64,000 nt of DNA from Actinomycetota bacterium (GTDB taxonomy: Bacteria; Actinomycetota; Actinomycetes; S36-B12). A model generated the notes under the pieces. It worked only from the letters and a program-made list of their open reading frames with translations. It did not search any database and was not told the origin of the DNA. The translations under genes were made by a program, and so were the position numbers. Positions 48,522-57,617 of this stretch are shown here, one piece after another (position 1 is the stretch's first letter; every line of letters starts with the position of its first letter). The stretch is from NCBI GenBank assembly GCA_030645615.1, contig JAUSNB010000063.1:86716-150715 (forward strand), in the 5' to 3' direction.

Positions 48522-48553
48522 CCCCCGGGCGCCGGCAGTGAGAAACGAGGACG

Positions 48554-49411
48554 TCAACCGGAGTCGGAGCTGCGCTCTGCGGCCTCGACCACATTCGCCA
48601 GGAGCATTGCCCTGGTCATGGGCCCGACGCCTCCGGGCATCGGAGCGACGAACCCGGCGACGTCCATGACGTCGGGAGCAACGTCGCCGACCAGGCCCCC
48701 CTGGGCCCGGGTGATCCCCACGTCGAGCACCGCCGCCCCTGGCTTGACGGATTCGCCCGTCACGAGGTGCGGCACTCCGGCGGCCGCAACGATGATGTCA
48801 GCCGAACGCAGGTAGTCGGCGAGCCCGACCGTGCCCGTGTGGCACATCGTCACCGTGGCGTTCTCGGACTTGCGAGTGAGGAGCAGTCCGAGTGGACGGC
48901 CCACCGTGACACCGCGTCCCAGCACGACGGCATGGGCGCCGGCGATCGCGACGTCGTATCGGCGGAGCAGGGCGACGATTCCCCGCGGGGTGCAGGGCAG
49001 CGGCGCGGGAGCGCCCAGCACGAGGCGACCGAGGTTGGTGGGGTGGAGGCCATCGGCGTCCTTGGCAGGGTCCATGAGTGCCAGCACGCGGTTGGCGTCG
49101 AGGTGTGCCGGCAGCGGGAGCTGGACGATATAGCCGGTCACTGCCGGGTCCGCATTGAGCCGCGCGATGTGCCCTTCGAGGCTCGCCTGCGATATATCAG
49201 CGGGCAAGTCGATGCGGATCGACTCAATGCCGACCTCGGCACAATCGCGATGCTTACCACCAACGTATGCGTGGCTGCCCGGGTCGTCCCCCACCAGCAC
49301 CGTGCCGAGCCCGGGCACCACGCCGTGCGCCCGCAGCACATCGACCCGCTCGCGCAGGGTCGCCTTCACTTCGGCCGCCGTTGCCTTCCCGTCCATGATC
49401 ACCGCGGTCAT
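48554..49411 (-). CDS. folD: Methylenetetrahydrofolate dehydrogenase / methenyltetrahydrofolate cyclohydrolase
   Basis: 285 residues. [16 protein letters not shown] with the catalytic Lys, [24 protein letters not shown] and [16 protein letters not shown] are FolD signatures. Interconverts methylene- and formyl-tetrahydrofolate using NADP. Stands alone; a C1-consuming or producing step in the neighbouring pathway is possible but not shown. It marks the right border of the catabolic island. Confidence 0.96.
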   Translation of the reverse strand: MTAVIMDGKATAAEVKATLRERVDVLRAHGVVPGLGTVLVGDDPGSHAYVGGKHRDCAEVGIESIRIDLPADISQASLEGHIARLNADPAVTGYIVQLPLPAHLDANRVLALMDPAKDADGLHPTNLGRLVLGAPAPLPCTPRGIVALLRRYDVAIAGAHAVVLGRGVTVGRPLGLLLTRKSENATVTMCHTGTVGLADYLRSADIIVAAAGVPHLVTGESVKPGAAVLDVGITRAQGGLVGDVAPDVMDVAGFVAPMPGGVGPMTRAMLLANVVEAAERSSDSG

Positions 49412-49453
49412 GGCGTCATCCTCGCACGCACGCGCTGACCACCGTCGAGCCGA

Positions 49454-50431
49454 TCAGGCCCGGGACGCCAGCCCCACTGCGATGGCGGTCAGGACGACGC
49501 CGGCGAGCAACTGCCACGTCACGGATGAGCCTCGAGTGGGGACGACTGCGTCAAGCAGGACCGACCCGGCGAGGAGTCCGACAAGGGTCAGGAGCGATGC
49601 CACGAGCACGCCGACCAGGCGAACCACCCACGCAACAGTCGCGATGTAGACCAGACCGAAGAGCCCGGCGACGGACAGCCACCATTGATCGCGCGGCACC
49701 GCAGCCAGGTCCACACCGGTTGCCCGGTCGAGCAGCGCAACCACGAGCACCATGAGCGCGGCCCCGCCGATGAAGTTGACCCAGGCCGCCGTCATGCCTC
49801 GACCTGACACCGCAGCGACGTGGCCGTTCACTGCCTGCTGGAAGGCACTGGCAACGCCCGCCGACGCCGCAAGCAGCAGGATCCCGGCAAGGGCAGCGAT
49901 CGACGCACGAGGCTCCGTCAGCCGGCCTGTGGCAACGACGAGGACCGCGCCGATCGCGAGGGCGGCGGCCACCACGCGCTTCGTCGAGACGCCTCTTCTG
50001 CCCATCGGGCTCAGCCCGAGCCGATCCACCACCAGCGCCGCGCCAGTCTGGCCCGCGACCACGGCGACCGTGAACACCGCGACCCCGACGGCCAGAGCCA
50101 CGCTGCCCTGGATTGCGATGTAGTACCCGCCGAGCGCGCCTCCCGCCAACTGCCATGGGCGAAGCCGTCGCGCCCGGATGGCCCGGATCATGGTCCGCCA
50201 CGATGACCTCAACGTCGGCGTACTGAGGACTGCTAGTGACCCCACGCATGCGGCGGCGACGAGATTGATCAGGGAAACCTCAAGTGGATTCCCGGTGATG
50301 GCGACCAGTTCGGCGTTGAACCGGGCCTGCACCATCGTGCCCGCGGACGCCACCACCAGGGCAGCCGACGCGAGCGCGGGTGCGGCTCGCGCACGCGGCG
50401 CCGCGTCCTTGCTCACGCTGCGCCGCGCCAC
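49454..50431 (-). CDS. DMT-superfamily transporter, YdcZ/DUF606 type
   Basis: 325 residues, about ten membrane helices in two similar halves (each beginning with a GxxVQARFNAEL/ SAFQQAVNGHVA-like helix), which is the duplicated YdcZ/DUF606 layout. Small-molecule exporters; substrate unknown. GTG at 50429-50431 used, in-frame GTG at 50416 also possible. Divergent from the quinone oxidoreductase gene. Confidence 0.85.
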   Translation of the reverse strand: MARRSVSKDAAPRARAAPALASAALVVASAGTMVQARFNAELVAITGNPLEVSLINLVAAACVGSLAVLSTPTLRSSWRTMIRAIRARRLRPWQLAGGALGGYYIAIQGSVALAVGVAVFTVAVVAGQTGAALVVDRLGLSPMGRRGVSTKRVVAAALAIGAVLVVATGRLTEPRASIAALAGILLLAASAGVASAFQQAVNGHVAAVSGRGMTAAWVNFIGGAALMVLVVALLDRATGVDLAAVPRDQWWLSVAGLFGLVYIATVAWVVRLVGVLVASLLTLVGLLAGSVLLDAVVPTRGSSVTWQLLAGVVLTAIAVGLASRA

Positions 50432-50460
50432 GGTTCGGGCCCGGCCCCCGGGTCGTCCGG

Positions 50461-50466
50461 CATACT
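50461..50466 (+). promoter_or_regulatory. -10 box of a leaderless promoter
   Basis: CATACT lies 6 nt before the GTG at 50473, giving a leaderless transcript for the oxidoreductase gene. It supports that start over longer in-frame ones. Confidence 0.45.
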
Positions 50467-50472
50467 GCGACG

Positions 50473-51441
50473 GTGCGTGCCATTGCCGTCGAAGCCCCGG
50501 GGGGTCCCGAGGTCCTGACGGCGGCTGAGGTGGATCTCGATGAGCTGGGCGACAACGAGGTCCGTGTCTCGGTTGACGTCATTGGGGTCAACTACTGGGA
50601 CGTCATGCAGCGGCGCGGCATCGTCCCGTTGCCCGCCAGCAGGATCCCTGGGGTCGAGGGGGCCGGACGGGTCAGTGCCGTTGGGCCGGGCGTCAACGAC
50701 CTGGCTCCGGGAGCGCGGGTGGCGTGGTCCAAGCTGCAGGGCAGCTACGCGGAGGCAGTTCAGGGCGACCGGGCGTGGTTCGTGCCGATACCCGACGACG
50801 TCACCCAGGAGCAAGCGGCAGCGACCCTCATGCAGGGCACGACCGCGTGGTACCTCGCCCACGAGGTCGTCCCGCTGGTGGCGGGCGACGTGGCTGTGGT
50901 GCTGGCCGCGGCCGGCGGAGTGGGCCACCTTCTCTGCCAGTTGCTCGTCGGCCGGGACGTGACCGTCGTAGGCATCGTCGGCAGCGCTGCCAAGGCCTCG
51001 GTCGCGCATGCCGCCGGCGCGAGCGCCGTCCTGGTGGACTCCGACGACGTTGTTGGTCGCCTGCGTGAGCACGTACCCCACGGCGCAGCCGTCGTGTTCG
51101 ACGGCAATGGCGGACCCGATGCGCTGCGCGACCTCGCGATGCTCGGGTCGCGAGGCACGGCCGTGTACTACGGCACGACCGCTGGACCGTTGCCCACGCT
51201 GGACCTTGGCGACCTCACGGCAGGATCCCTCGCAGTCCGCAGGGTGCGCGGCGCAGACTACGTGGGCGACCCGGCCGCGTGGAGGACCGCGGCGGTCGCC
51301 GTCCTGGCACAGGCAGCGACGGGAGGGATCCGTGCGCATATCGACAGCAGTCAACCGCTCTCCGAGGCAGCGCGTCAGCATGAGCGCATGGAGTCGCGAT
51401 CGAGCGCCGGAAAGCTCCTGTTGGACGTGGAGAGCACCTAG
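50473..51441 (+). CDS. Zinc-less medium-chain dehydrogenase, NADPH:quinone-oxidoreductase type
   Basis: 322 residues. GroES-like N-terminus (IGVNYWDVMQRRG, PGVEGAGRVSAVG), then Rossmann motif LAAAGGVGHLLCQL and no catalytic or structural zinc Cys clusters, as in QOR/zeta-crystallin. Reduces quinones or enones with NADPH. GTG at 50473 preceded by a leaderless -10 box. Its stop overlaps that of the convergent ferredoxin gene by 4 bp. Confidence 0.88.
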   Translation: MRAIAVEAPGGPEVLTAAEVDLDELGDNEVRVSVDVIGVNYWDVMQRRGIVPLPASRIPGVEGAGRVSAVGPGVNDLAPGARVAWSKLQGSYAEAVQGDRAWFVPIPDDVTQEQAAATLMQGTTAWYLAHEVVPLVAGDVAVVLAAAGGVGHLLCQLLVGRDVTVVGIVGSAAKASVAHAAGASAVLVDSDDVVGRLREHVPHGAAVVFDGNGGPDALRDLAMLGSRGTAVYYGTTAGPLPTLDLGDLTAGSLAVRRVRGADYVGDPAAWRTAAVAVLAQAATGGIRAHIDSSQPLSEAARQHERMESRSSAGKLLLDVEST

Positions 51442-51632
51442 CCGACGAACTGGATGGCCTGCACCGGGCAGGCCTCCACGGCGCGTTCGACGTCATCGCG
51501 GCGGTCCTCGCCGATCACCTCGAGCAGGACCTTCGCCTTGCCTGTCGCGTCATCGACCTCGAAGATGTCCGGCGCCTCGAACGTGCAATTGGCATACGCC
51601 TTGCACAGGTGCGTGTCGATCTCGACATTCAT
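51438..51632 (-). CDS. Ferredoxin, 3Fe-4S/4Fe-4S single-cluster type
   Basis: 64 residues, typical of the small actinobacterial ferredoxins. Cys in CKAYANC near residues 10-16 and ACPVQAI near 54 give three Cys: one 3Fe-4S cluster. These donate electrons to cytochrome P450 or Rieske oxygenases; as last gene behind the Rieske operon it is the natural donor to the dioxygenase. ATG at 51630-51632; the longer frame overlaps other sequence and lacks conservation. Confidence 0.9.
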   Translation of the reverse strand: MNVEIDTHLCKAYANCTFEAPDIFEVDDATGKAKVLLEVIGEDRRDDVERAVEACPVQAIQFVG

Positions 51633-51676
51633 GCGCGAACTCCGGTCCGGTGGGCTGATGGGCAGGCGGGCGCTGG

Positions 51677-52594
51677 CTAGACCGGGGGAGCCTCGAAGAC
51701 GCCAAGGTCCGGCTTGCCTAGGAAGGGTTCGGGGTTCCGTGCGCAGGCGGTGCCCCACTGGTCGGACCACTCGGGGGTGATCGGGTGCACGCGAGGGGTC
51801 CACGCGCTCCAGTCATCCACGGATTGCAGCGCAGTCGTGTACTCGGCGACGAAGCCTGCTCGGTCATTGAAATAGGCGAAGGTGTTGTCACCCGGACCGT
51901 GGCGGCCCGGCCCCCATACGCACGGCAGCCCCGATCGCATGAGTCGGCCGGATGCTCGCAAGTACTCGTCGATCCCTCGCGTCTCGTAGGCAACGTGATT
52001 GACGTTCACATAGGGACCATGCGCGATGGCCATCATGTGGTGCGAGCTGCTGTTGCCGCGCATGAAGACCATCACGTCCGACAGGCGATCCGAGGGCAGA
52101 AGGCCCAGGTGCGTTCCGTACCAGGCTGCCGCCTTCTCGATGTCGAGCGAGTTGATGACCACGTGGGAGAGGTGACCCGGATGCCAGTCGCGCTCCTCCA
52201 GGGTGCGCGCTGGTCCGGCCTGCACCTCCGCCAGGACCTCCAGCGTGCGACCCTCGTGGTCGAAGAACCGGAACCCGTAGCCACCTCCCGGACCGCTGCT
52301 CTCGTGCGGCTCGCTGAGCAGGCGCACCCCCTGGCTGCGCATACGGGCCGCGGCGGCGTCCACGTCGGAGGCCGAGGGCACGGCAAAGGAGACGAGGTCA
52401 AGCCGGTCGGAATCCGCCTGTCGCAAGCGAAGGATGAACGGGTCGGTGGACTCGACGGCCCCGAAGTACTGGAGGTCGCTGTCCGAGGCCCGGTCCTGCA
52501 GACCCCACTCGTCTCGGTAGAACTCGCGCTGGGCCGAGAGATCCCGGACCCCGAGCGCCACGTAGCGCACGTGGGTGATCGCGCATTCCGTCAT
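51677..52594 (-). CDS. VOC-family extradiol-dioxygenase-like protein
   Basis: 305 residues, two VOC domains: THVRYVALGVRDLSAQREFY near the start and GHLSHVVINSLDIEKAAAWY near 140, then NVNHVAYETRGIDEYLR and a FVAEYTT segment. Layout is that of catechol 2,3-dioxygenase. Metal ligand positions in the C-terminal domain read His (LSHVV), His (VNHVAYE) and Glu (VAEYTT), so ring-cleavage activity is plausible. ATGA overlap with the nitrilase. Confidence 0.85.
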   Translation of the reverse strand: MTECAITHVRYVALGVRDLSAQREFYRDEWGLQDRASDSDLQYFGAVESTDPFILRLRQADSDRLDLVSFAVPSASDVDAAAARMRSQGVRLLSEPHESSGPGGGYGFRFFDHEGRTLEVLAEVQAGPARTLEERDWHPGHLSHVVINSLDIEKAAAWYGTHLGLLPSDRLSDVMVFMRGNSSSHHMMAIAHGPYVNVNHVAYETRGIDEYLRASGRLMRSGLPCVWGPGRHGPGDNTFAYFNDRAGFVAEYTTALQSVDDWSAWTPRVHPITPEWSDQWGTACARNPEPFLGKPDLGVFEAPPV

Positions 52595-53478
52595 GCCTGC
52601 TCCCTCGGTCCCGCCATCGCCGGTGCGCGATAGCCCAGCAGTTCACCGTAGACGTCCGTCCGGCGGTTCTCGAACGGGTCGATGCCCGGCCCGCGGTGAC
52701 GCGCCCGCGGAATCTCAGCCGTGTCGACGTCGAACACGGATACCTCACTGGCCGTCGGGGACATCGGCCCGACGCACGCCTCGCCGAACGGCGTCACCGC
52801 GACCGACCGACCCAGGAACGCGTGCGACGCGGTCTGGCCAACCTGGTCCGCACAGGCCACGTAGACCTGGTTCAGGTTCGCCTGCACGATGGCGCCGTCG
52901 ACCTGCCCGATCCGGCCATCTGCCGGGACCACCTTGTCGAAGCCGGCGACCCACGCCGTCGGGACGGCGATCAGTTCCGCGCCACTCAGGGCCATGATGC
53001 GCATCACCTCGGGGAAACGCAGGTCGTAGCACACGAGGACACCGATGCTGACGCCGCCGACCCGCACGATCGGCAGCCCGAGGTCTCCGGGCTCGAAGCA
53101 GGTCCACTCAGGCCCGAACAGGTGAAGCTTGCGGTACAGCGAGGCCACCTGCCCCGAGGGGTCGATCGTGACGGCCGAGTTGAACAACCGGTTCCCGTCT
53201 CGCTCCGCGAAGCCTGCGATCACGGTCACGCCCAGGGAGGCCGCGGCAGTTTGCCAGGCCGCCAGGCAGGGACCCGGCCGGTCCAGGCTCTCCGCGATCG
53301 GCAGCAGGGCGTCGCGGTCGGGCACGTACCCGCTGGCGACGAGTTCCGGGAGGACGACGACGGATGCACCGTCGTCGACGGCGGCTTCGATCGCAGCCAC
53401 CGTTGTCACGGCGTTGGCCAGTGGGTCCAGCGGGATCGCGTGCAGTTGCGCGATGCCCACCCTGACGGTTGTCGGCAC
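52591..53478 (-). CDS. Carbon-nitrogen hydrolase (nitrilase superfamily)
   Basis: 295 residues. Catalytic Glu in VVLPELVASGY (about 46), Lys in YRKLHLFGPE (about 115) and Cys in GVLVCYDLRFPEV (about 150). The superfamily cleaves nitriles, amides or N-carbamoyl groups; RFPE after the Cys is common among amidases and omega-amidases. GTG at 53476-53478 with GAGG upstream, 8 nt after the cyclase gene. Implies a C-N bond in the pathway substrate. Confidence 0.9.
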   Translation of the reverse strand: MPTTVRVGIAQLHAIPLDPLANAVTTVAAIEAAVDDGASVVVLPELVASGYVPDRDALLPIAESLDRPGPCLAAWQTAAASLGVTVIAGFAERDGNRLFNSAVTIDPSGQVASLYRKLHLFGPEWTCFEPGDLGLPIVRVGGVSIGVLVCYDLRFPEVMRIMALSGAELIAVPTAWVAGFDKVVPADGRIGQVDGAIVQANLNQVYVACADQVGQTASHAFLGRSVAVTPFGEACVGPMSPTASEVSVFDVDTAEIPRARHRGPGIDPFENRRTDVYGELLGYRAPAMAGPREQA

Positions 53479-53486
53479 GGGCAGCC

Positions 53487-54335
53487 TCAGGACCCCGGCG
53501 CCGCGAAGATGCCTGCGGCCACGGCATCGACGACGTCGTTCGAGCCGATGTCGAAGAAGGCCATGATCCGGCACGGGCAGCCTTCCCCTCCCTCGATCTT
53601 CCACGGGAATGCCCCGATCACACAGCGCTTGTTGAGCACCGCCTCGATGTCACCGCCGACGTTCTCGGCATGGATGCAGCCAGCCGGGAAGGCGAGGTGA
53701 TGCATCGGGAAGAGGTCCTCCTTGATGAGGCGTCCCGAGAGGTGATGCGTGTACTCGTACTCCCCGAAGTACTCCAGGCAGGACATGCCGACGTGCTCCT
53801 CGAAACGCTTGGCGATGTCCGGCCGCATGTGGCGGATCGTCGTGTTCATGGGGTGATCCCCCGAACCGGCATCGATTCCCCACCAGGCGATCTCCATGTC
53901 CATCATCCATCGGGCGAGCTCCACTCCCCCACCCGGATGCATGCAGAAGTACCGGACAAGGTCCTGCTGCGGTTGGCCTGTGTAGTACTTGTGCCAGCCG
54001 GTGTGGACGATGATGATGTCGCCCTTCTTGACCTCCACCTTGGACAGGATGTGCTCGGGCGTGATCACGTCCCAGTCGCTGACGACGTCGGAGAGGTCGA
54101 CGATGACACCCTCGTGAATGAGCTTCGTGAGGGGCAGGGATGCCATGTCGGCCCCGCCATCGGCGGCGTGGATCGGGCCATCCAGGTGCGTGCCGGTGTG
54201 CAGTGAGGTCTCGATGCGCTGAGACACGATCCGGTTCGTCTGGAGTGTCTGCGTGTAGTAGATCTTGCAGCCCGGGTAGCCAACCCAGCCTGGTGTGTGC
54301 ATGCCCCAGGTGTGGGAGAGATCGACAATCTGCAT
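53487..54335 (-). CDS. Cyclase-family (kynurenine-formamidase-like) metal hydrolase
   Basis: 282 residues. HxGTHxDxPxH motif present as HTGTHLDGPIH, binding the active-site metal, with a second His/Glu set further on (CMHPGGGVE, HLAFPAGCIHAE). Related enzymes hydrolyse N-formyl-kynurenine or isatin. The protein is longer than typical formamidases (about 210), nearer to the larger cyclase-family members. ATG at 54333-54335 with AAGGAG 7 nt upstream. Confidence 0.87.
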   Translation of the reverse strand: MQIVDLSHTWGMHTPGWVGYPGCKIYYTQTLQTNRIVSQRIETSLHTGTHLDGPIHAADGGADMASLPLTKLIHEGVIVDLSDVVSDWDVITPEHILSKVEVKKGDIIIVHTGWHKYYTGQPQQDLVRYFCMHPGGGVELARWMMDMEIAWWGIDAGSGDHPMNTTIRHMRPDIAKRFEEHVGMSCLEYFGEYEYTHHLSGRLIKEDLFPMHHLAFPAGCIHAENVGGDIEAVLNKRCVIGAFPWKIEGGEGCPCRIMAFFDIGSNDVVDAVAAGIFAAPGS

Positions 54336-54354
54336 GGTTGGGCTCCTTCTCGAT

Positions 54355-55332
54355 TCAGCGCATGACTCGTAGGGAAGCAACGTCCGGGACCGTGACGCCG
54401 CTGTGGGACTTCTGTGCGGAGGTGAGCAGGTGATAGGCCAGGACGAGATCCTGCTCGACGCTGCCGACCGACTTGAAGATTGTCAGGCCCGCGTCGGCTC
54501 CCGGATCCTGCCGCAGGTAGTCGCCGAGAAGCATGGCCTGGGCAGGCTCCCAGCGCAGGGAGGCAGCCTCGATGCAGTCACCGGACTCGTGCGTGGCGTC
54601 CGGCGTGTCCACGACCGTGCGGGCCGCCGCCACGAACACGCCGCCGGTCAATTCGCGGTGCACCGGCTGGGTGGATCCGATCGCTGCGAGCAGTCCCACC
54701 GTTGCGACGTCGGCCGCGTGCAGGAAGGGCTCATGGTGCGAGGACGTCGCAACGTAAAGGACATCGCAGCCAGCGATCGCGTCCGGTTGGCTGCTGGCGG
54801 CGACGACCGGGAGGCCGACTTCCACTGACATTTCGTCGGCGAATGCCTCGCGGTTCGCCTGTGTCGGGCTGAAGACGGCGGCGCCGGTCACGTCCACGGC
54901 ACCGGCCATCGCCCGCAGTCCTTCTCGGGCCTCCTCGCCCGAGCCGATGAGGCCCACGCGCACGGCGCGGCCGCCCGCCCAGTGCTTGATCGCCGCTGCC
55001 GCCGTAGCCGCCGTTCGCAGGCTGGTGATCCGCCTGCCATCGACGACCCCGAGCATCTCCCCGGTCGACTCTCGGTAGAGATGCACGTGGTAACGGACGT
55101 CGCGCCCGACCCGGTGGAACTCCTTGTAGCCGAGCAGGTCCAGGTCGGTGACCATGCCCGCGAGCACCCTCATCCAGGCAACGGGGCCGTTGACCTGGAC
55201 TCGGCCTGTGACGAGGTTCCCACGAGCGACGAGCCGGGCCGCCTCCTCGGCGGCTGCCAGGGCGAGGGGCATCGTTGCCAGCCGATCGACGTCCTCCCCG
55301 TTCAAGAGGAGCATCTGCCCGTAGTCGCTCAT
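54355..55332 (-). CDS. Ornithine cyclodeaminase / mu-crystallin family oxidoreductase
   Basis: 325 residues. N-terminal substrate domain (KEFHRVGRDVRYHVHLY, VVDGRRITSLRTAATAAAA with the family Arg-Thr) and NAD motif VRVGLIGSGEEAREGLRA near 150. Members reduce or hydrolyse imines and cyclise amino acids with NAD(P). ATGA overlap with the aldolase gene upstream suggests an imine intermediate passed between them; this is inference. Confidence 0.88.
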   Translation of the reverse strand: MSDYGQMLLLNGEDVDRLATMPLALAAAEEAARLVARGNLVTGRVQVNGPVAWMRVLAGMVTDLDLLGYKEFHRVGRDVRYHVHLYRESTGEMLGVVDGRRITSLRTAATAAAAIKHWAGGRAVRVGLIGSGEEAREGLRAMAGAVDVTGAAVFSPTQANREAFADEMSVEVGLPVVAASSQPDAIAGCDVLYVATSSHHEPFLHAADVATVGLLAAIGSTQPVHRELTGGVFVAAARTVVDTPDATHESGDCIEAASLRWEPAQAMLLGDYLRQDPGADAGLTIFKSVGSVEQDLVLAYHLLTSAQKSHSGVTVPDVASLRVMR

Positions 55333-56351
55333 CGCGGATTCCGCCCCGCGTAGAAGAGGGCGTCGTCGTCCTTCGTGACGTCGAGGCCCGAGGCGACAGC
55401 GGCGTTGCGCAACGTGGACATCTGGGCAGCGCTGATGCGCATGTGGGGCTGCCGGATGGGCCCGCCATTGAAGCCGTTGAGCCATCCTTGGTACTTCCAG
55501 TGCATGCGTGGAACCAGCCCGCTGTTGGCGACCAAGGGCGTGCACACCGCGGCATGGGCCCGGCGAGCGGGCGCGAGTTGCCAGTAGAGGTCCATCCCCT
55601 GGTCCCAGGTACTGGAGTCGCTCAGCAGCGCAAGCATGCGTGGCACGCCATCGCCCATCCACTCGTAGTTGGAGGTCCCCATGAACCGCATTCCATAGTT
55701 GGCGATCCATGCCGGCGCATTGAACTCCAGCGGATCCGTGACGATCACCTGATCGTTGAAGCGCTCGAACACCGCAGCGATGCCGCCGACCCCTGGCCCG
55801 CCCACCTCGTTCTTGATCGCCACCACCTGCGGGATCTCGTCAACCATGCGCTCGAGCAGGAACATCGGGAACCCTGCTGCGTGCAGCCGGCCGAAGTTCC
55901 ACTGATCCATGGCGAAGATGATCAGGCCAAGCCCAGAGGCGTCGGCGATCCGCTTGGTGAACTCGAAGACATCGTCATGGGAGGTCGGGTTGAAGTAGAG
56001 CGGGTAGGACGGCATCACCAGGTCCACCCCCGCTGCGGCGCCCATCTCGGCGGCCGCCACGGTGCTGCCGAGTGTGGGCTCGGATGCCTGGAGGACGGTG
56101 ACCAACCGGTCGCCCGCCTCGTCGACCACGATTCGGGTGAACTCGCGGAACTCGTCAGGGGTCGTCCCGCACTCCGAGACGAGAAGGACGCCGGACATGC
56201 CCAACGCGATCTCGCGCCGCACGTCGAAGCGGATCGCCTCCTCGTTGAGCTGGTCGAGGGAGGAGGCGAAGGTCGGCTGGACGCAGCCGCAGGCTCCCCG
56301 AAGGCTCTCCAGCGCCCACTGCCGGGCCTCGCCGCTGGCGTACTTGGTCAT
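55329..56351 (-). CDS. Dihydrodipicolinate synthase-family aldolase
   Basis: 340 residues, (beta/alpha)8 with Schiff-base Lys in VVAIKNEVGG (about 165), GMSGVLLVSECGTTPDEFREF in the substrate region and YPLYFNPTSHDDVFEF. The GTT/GEC loop differs from DapA (GTTGE), pointing to another aldehyde or aldol. In Rieske operons such proteins act as hydratase-aldolases cleaving ring-opened products. Start 56351 (ATGA overlap) chosen; an ATG 12 nt upstream is possible. Confidence 0.87.
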   Translation of the reverse strand: MTKYASGEARQWALESLRGACGCVQPTFASSLDQLNEEAIRFDVRREIALGMSGVLLVSECGTTPDEFREFTRIVVDEAGDRLVTVLQASEPTLGSTVAAAEMGAAAGVDLVMPSYPLYFNPTSHDDVFEFTKRIADASGLGLIIFAMDQWNFGRLHAAGFPMFLLERMVDEIPQVVAIKNEVGGPGVGGIAAVFERFNDQVIVTDPLEFNAPAWIANYGMRFMGTSNYEWMGDGVPRMLALLSDSSTWDQGMDLYWQLAPARRAHAAVCTPLVANSGLVPRMHWKYQGWLNGFNGGPIRQPHMRISAAQMSTLRNAAVASGLDVTKDDDALFYAGRNPR

Positions 56352-56821
56352 GCCGTCTCCCATCGCGCCGTGGTTGCCAGGCTCTCCGCCATGACGACCA
56401 TGTCGTCGGAAGTCACCGCAAGGGGGGGCTGGAGTTCCAGCTCGGTCGTGATCTCGGCCGCCGCCGCCCAGGTTGCCGCGGATCCATCGACCAGCACGGC
56501 AGTCGGGGGCAGGGACGCGAGCGCCATTCTCACCAGAGCCAGCACCCAGGGCAGGTCCTGGTCGACGTGAACCACGGCCACGATGAAGTGGGGCACGCCC
56601 ATGACCTGCAACTGGTGCGCCAGTGCGGCCTCCCCGTTGCCCGGTCGCTCCGTGTCCACGTAGAGCGTGCTGCCGCCTGCCTCCAGCAGGGCAGGGACCG
56701 CGTCCTCGAGCTCCGGACGGTCGGACCAGACGAGGGTTACCGGGAGGCGCAGTGCCCGGACAAGGCTCAGCGTGGCGTCGAGTCCGCCATGCCGCGGCCG
56801 CCCAAGGACGAGCGGGGTCAC
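56348..56821 (-). CDS. Unknown 157-residue protein of the Rieske operon
   Basis: Not recognised. From the GTG at 56819-56821 (GTGA overlap with the 81-residue gene) it reads LVLGRPRHGGLDATLSLVRA, LVWSDRPELEDAVPALLEAG, HFIVAVVHVDQDLPWVLALV and PPTAVLVDGSAATWAAAAEI, an alternating beta-alpha pattern like a small Rossmann or DsrE-type domain. No transmembrane segment or signal. Position between dioxygenase and aldolase genes, with overlaps on both sides, argues it is real and acts with the dioxygenase. Confidence 0.6.
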   Translation of the reverse strand: MTPLVLGRPRHGGLDATLSLVRALRLPVTLVWSDRPELEDAVPALLEAGGSTLYVDTERPGNGEAALAHQLQVMGVPHFIVAVVHVDQDLPWVLALVRMALASLPPTAVLVDGSAATWAAAAEITTELELQPPLAVTSDDMVVMAESLATTARWETA

Positions 56822-57063
56822 GGCTGACCGCCCTCGGGGCCGAGCGGGGTCTCCAGTGCACGCCCCACCTCGAGCGCGCTTGACCAGGTCAGCGCCTCCA
56901 GCGCGATCGCATCGAGGCGCACCGACGTGTCCTTGCCCAACGACCGGATCTCGAGTCGCTCCCCATTTCGCGTCGTCACCTTGCGCACGACGACGGCGGC
57001 GAACTCGTTGGCGATGACGATCTCGCCGGGGACCTCCCCTGGTGCCTGATGGTCTTGCGTCAC
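56818..57063 (-). CDS. Unknown 81-residue protein of the Rieske operon
   Basis: Overlaps both neighbours by 4 bp (GTGA type). Reads IVIANEFAAVVVRKVTTRNG, ERLEIRSLG, then LDAIALEALTW. From memory, short actinobacterial proteins of this look are annotated 'dihydrodiol dehydrogenase' beside ring-hydroxylating dioxygenases although they are far too small for such an enzyme. Role unknown; perhaps an accessory or assembly factor. Confidence 0.6.
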   Translation of the reverse strand: MTQDHQAPGEVPGEIVIANEFAAVVVRKVTTRNGERLEIRSLGKDTSVRLDAIALEALTWSSALEVGRALETPLGPEGGQP

Positions 57064-57617
57064 AGCATGATCCGCAACTGCGGGAAGTCGATGACCACCT
57101 GGTCAAGGACGACCCAACGGTGGGCCAGGCGGAAGCCGCCCTCGACGACGTTCACGGCATCGATCCGCTCTCCAGTGATGAACTTCGGCGCGTCGGACTG
57201 CCGAGTGCCGACCAGCATGACGTTGCTGCGCACATCAAGGACCGAGGGATCGCTGGACACCCGTACGCGGACATCCGTGACGAAGTGGCGGAAGCGGACG
57301 GGGGGGTTCTCGGCCCAGGACAGCTCGTAGATCTCCCGATCCAGACGCCGGAACCACTGCGACTCCAGGGACCACTTCGACTCGTCGATCAGCATGGAGC
57401 GGGTGTCGTAGTGGGGCGAGAAGGGGTTGTCGGGCGTGCGAGGAACCGGGACCAGGTAGGTGAAGTCATCCTCGACCAAGGTCAGCCACGTCGCGTAGTC
57501 GCGCTTGTCCATGGCCTCGGCCTCGCGCGCCAGGAACGACGTGACGGCGGCATGCACTTCGGCAGTCGCCCACTCGGTCGACTCCACGGTGAACGGCGGC
57601 GCGAACCCGGCGGTCAT
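57060..57617 (-). CDS. Aromatic-ring-hydroxylating dioxygenase beta subunit
   Basis: 185 residues of the SnoaL/NTF2-like fold: FLAREAEAMDKRDYATWLTL, LVEDDFTYLVPVPRT, SRMLIDES-type helix (DTRSMLIDESKWSLESQWFR) and RHFVTDVRV. It is the structural partner of the Rieske alpha subunit in an alpha3beta3 oxygenase. ATGA overlap with the alpha gene. Confidence 0.92.
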   Translation of the reverse strand: MTAGFAPPFTVESTEWATAEVHAAVTSFLAREAEAMDKRDYATWLTLVEDDFTYLVPVPRTPDNPFSPHYDTRSMLIDESKWSLESQWFRRLDREIYELSWAENPPVRFRHFVTDVRVRVSSDPSVLDVRSNVMLVGTRQSDAPKFITGERIDAVNVVEGGFRLAHRWVVLDQVVIDFPQLRIML

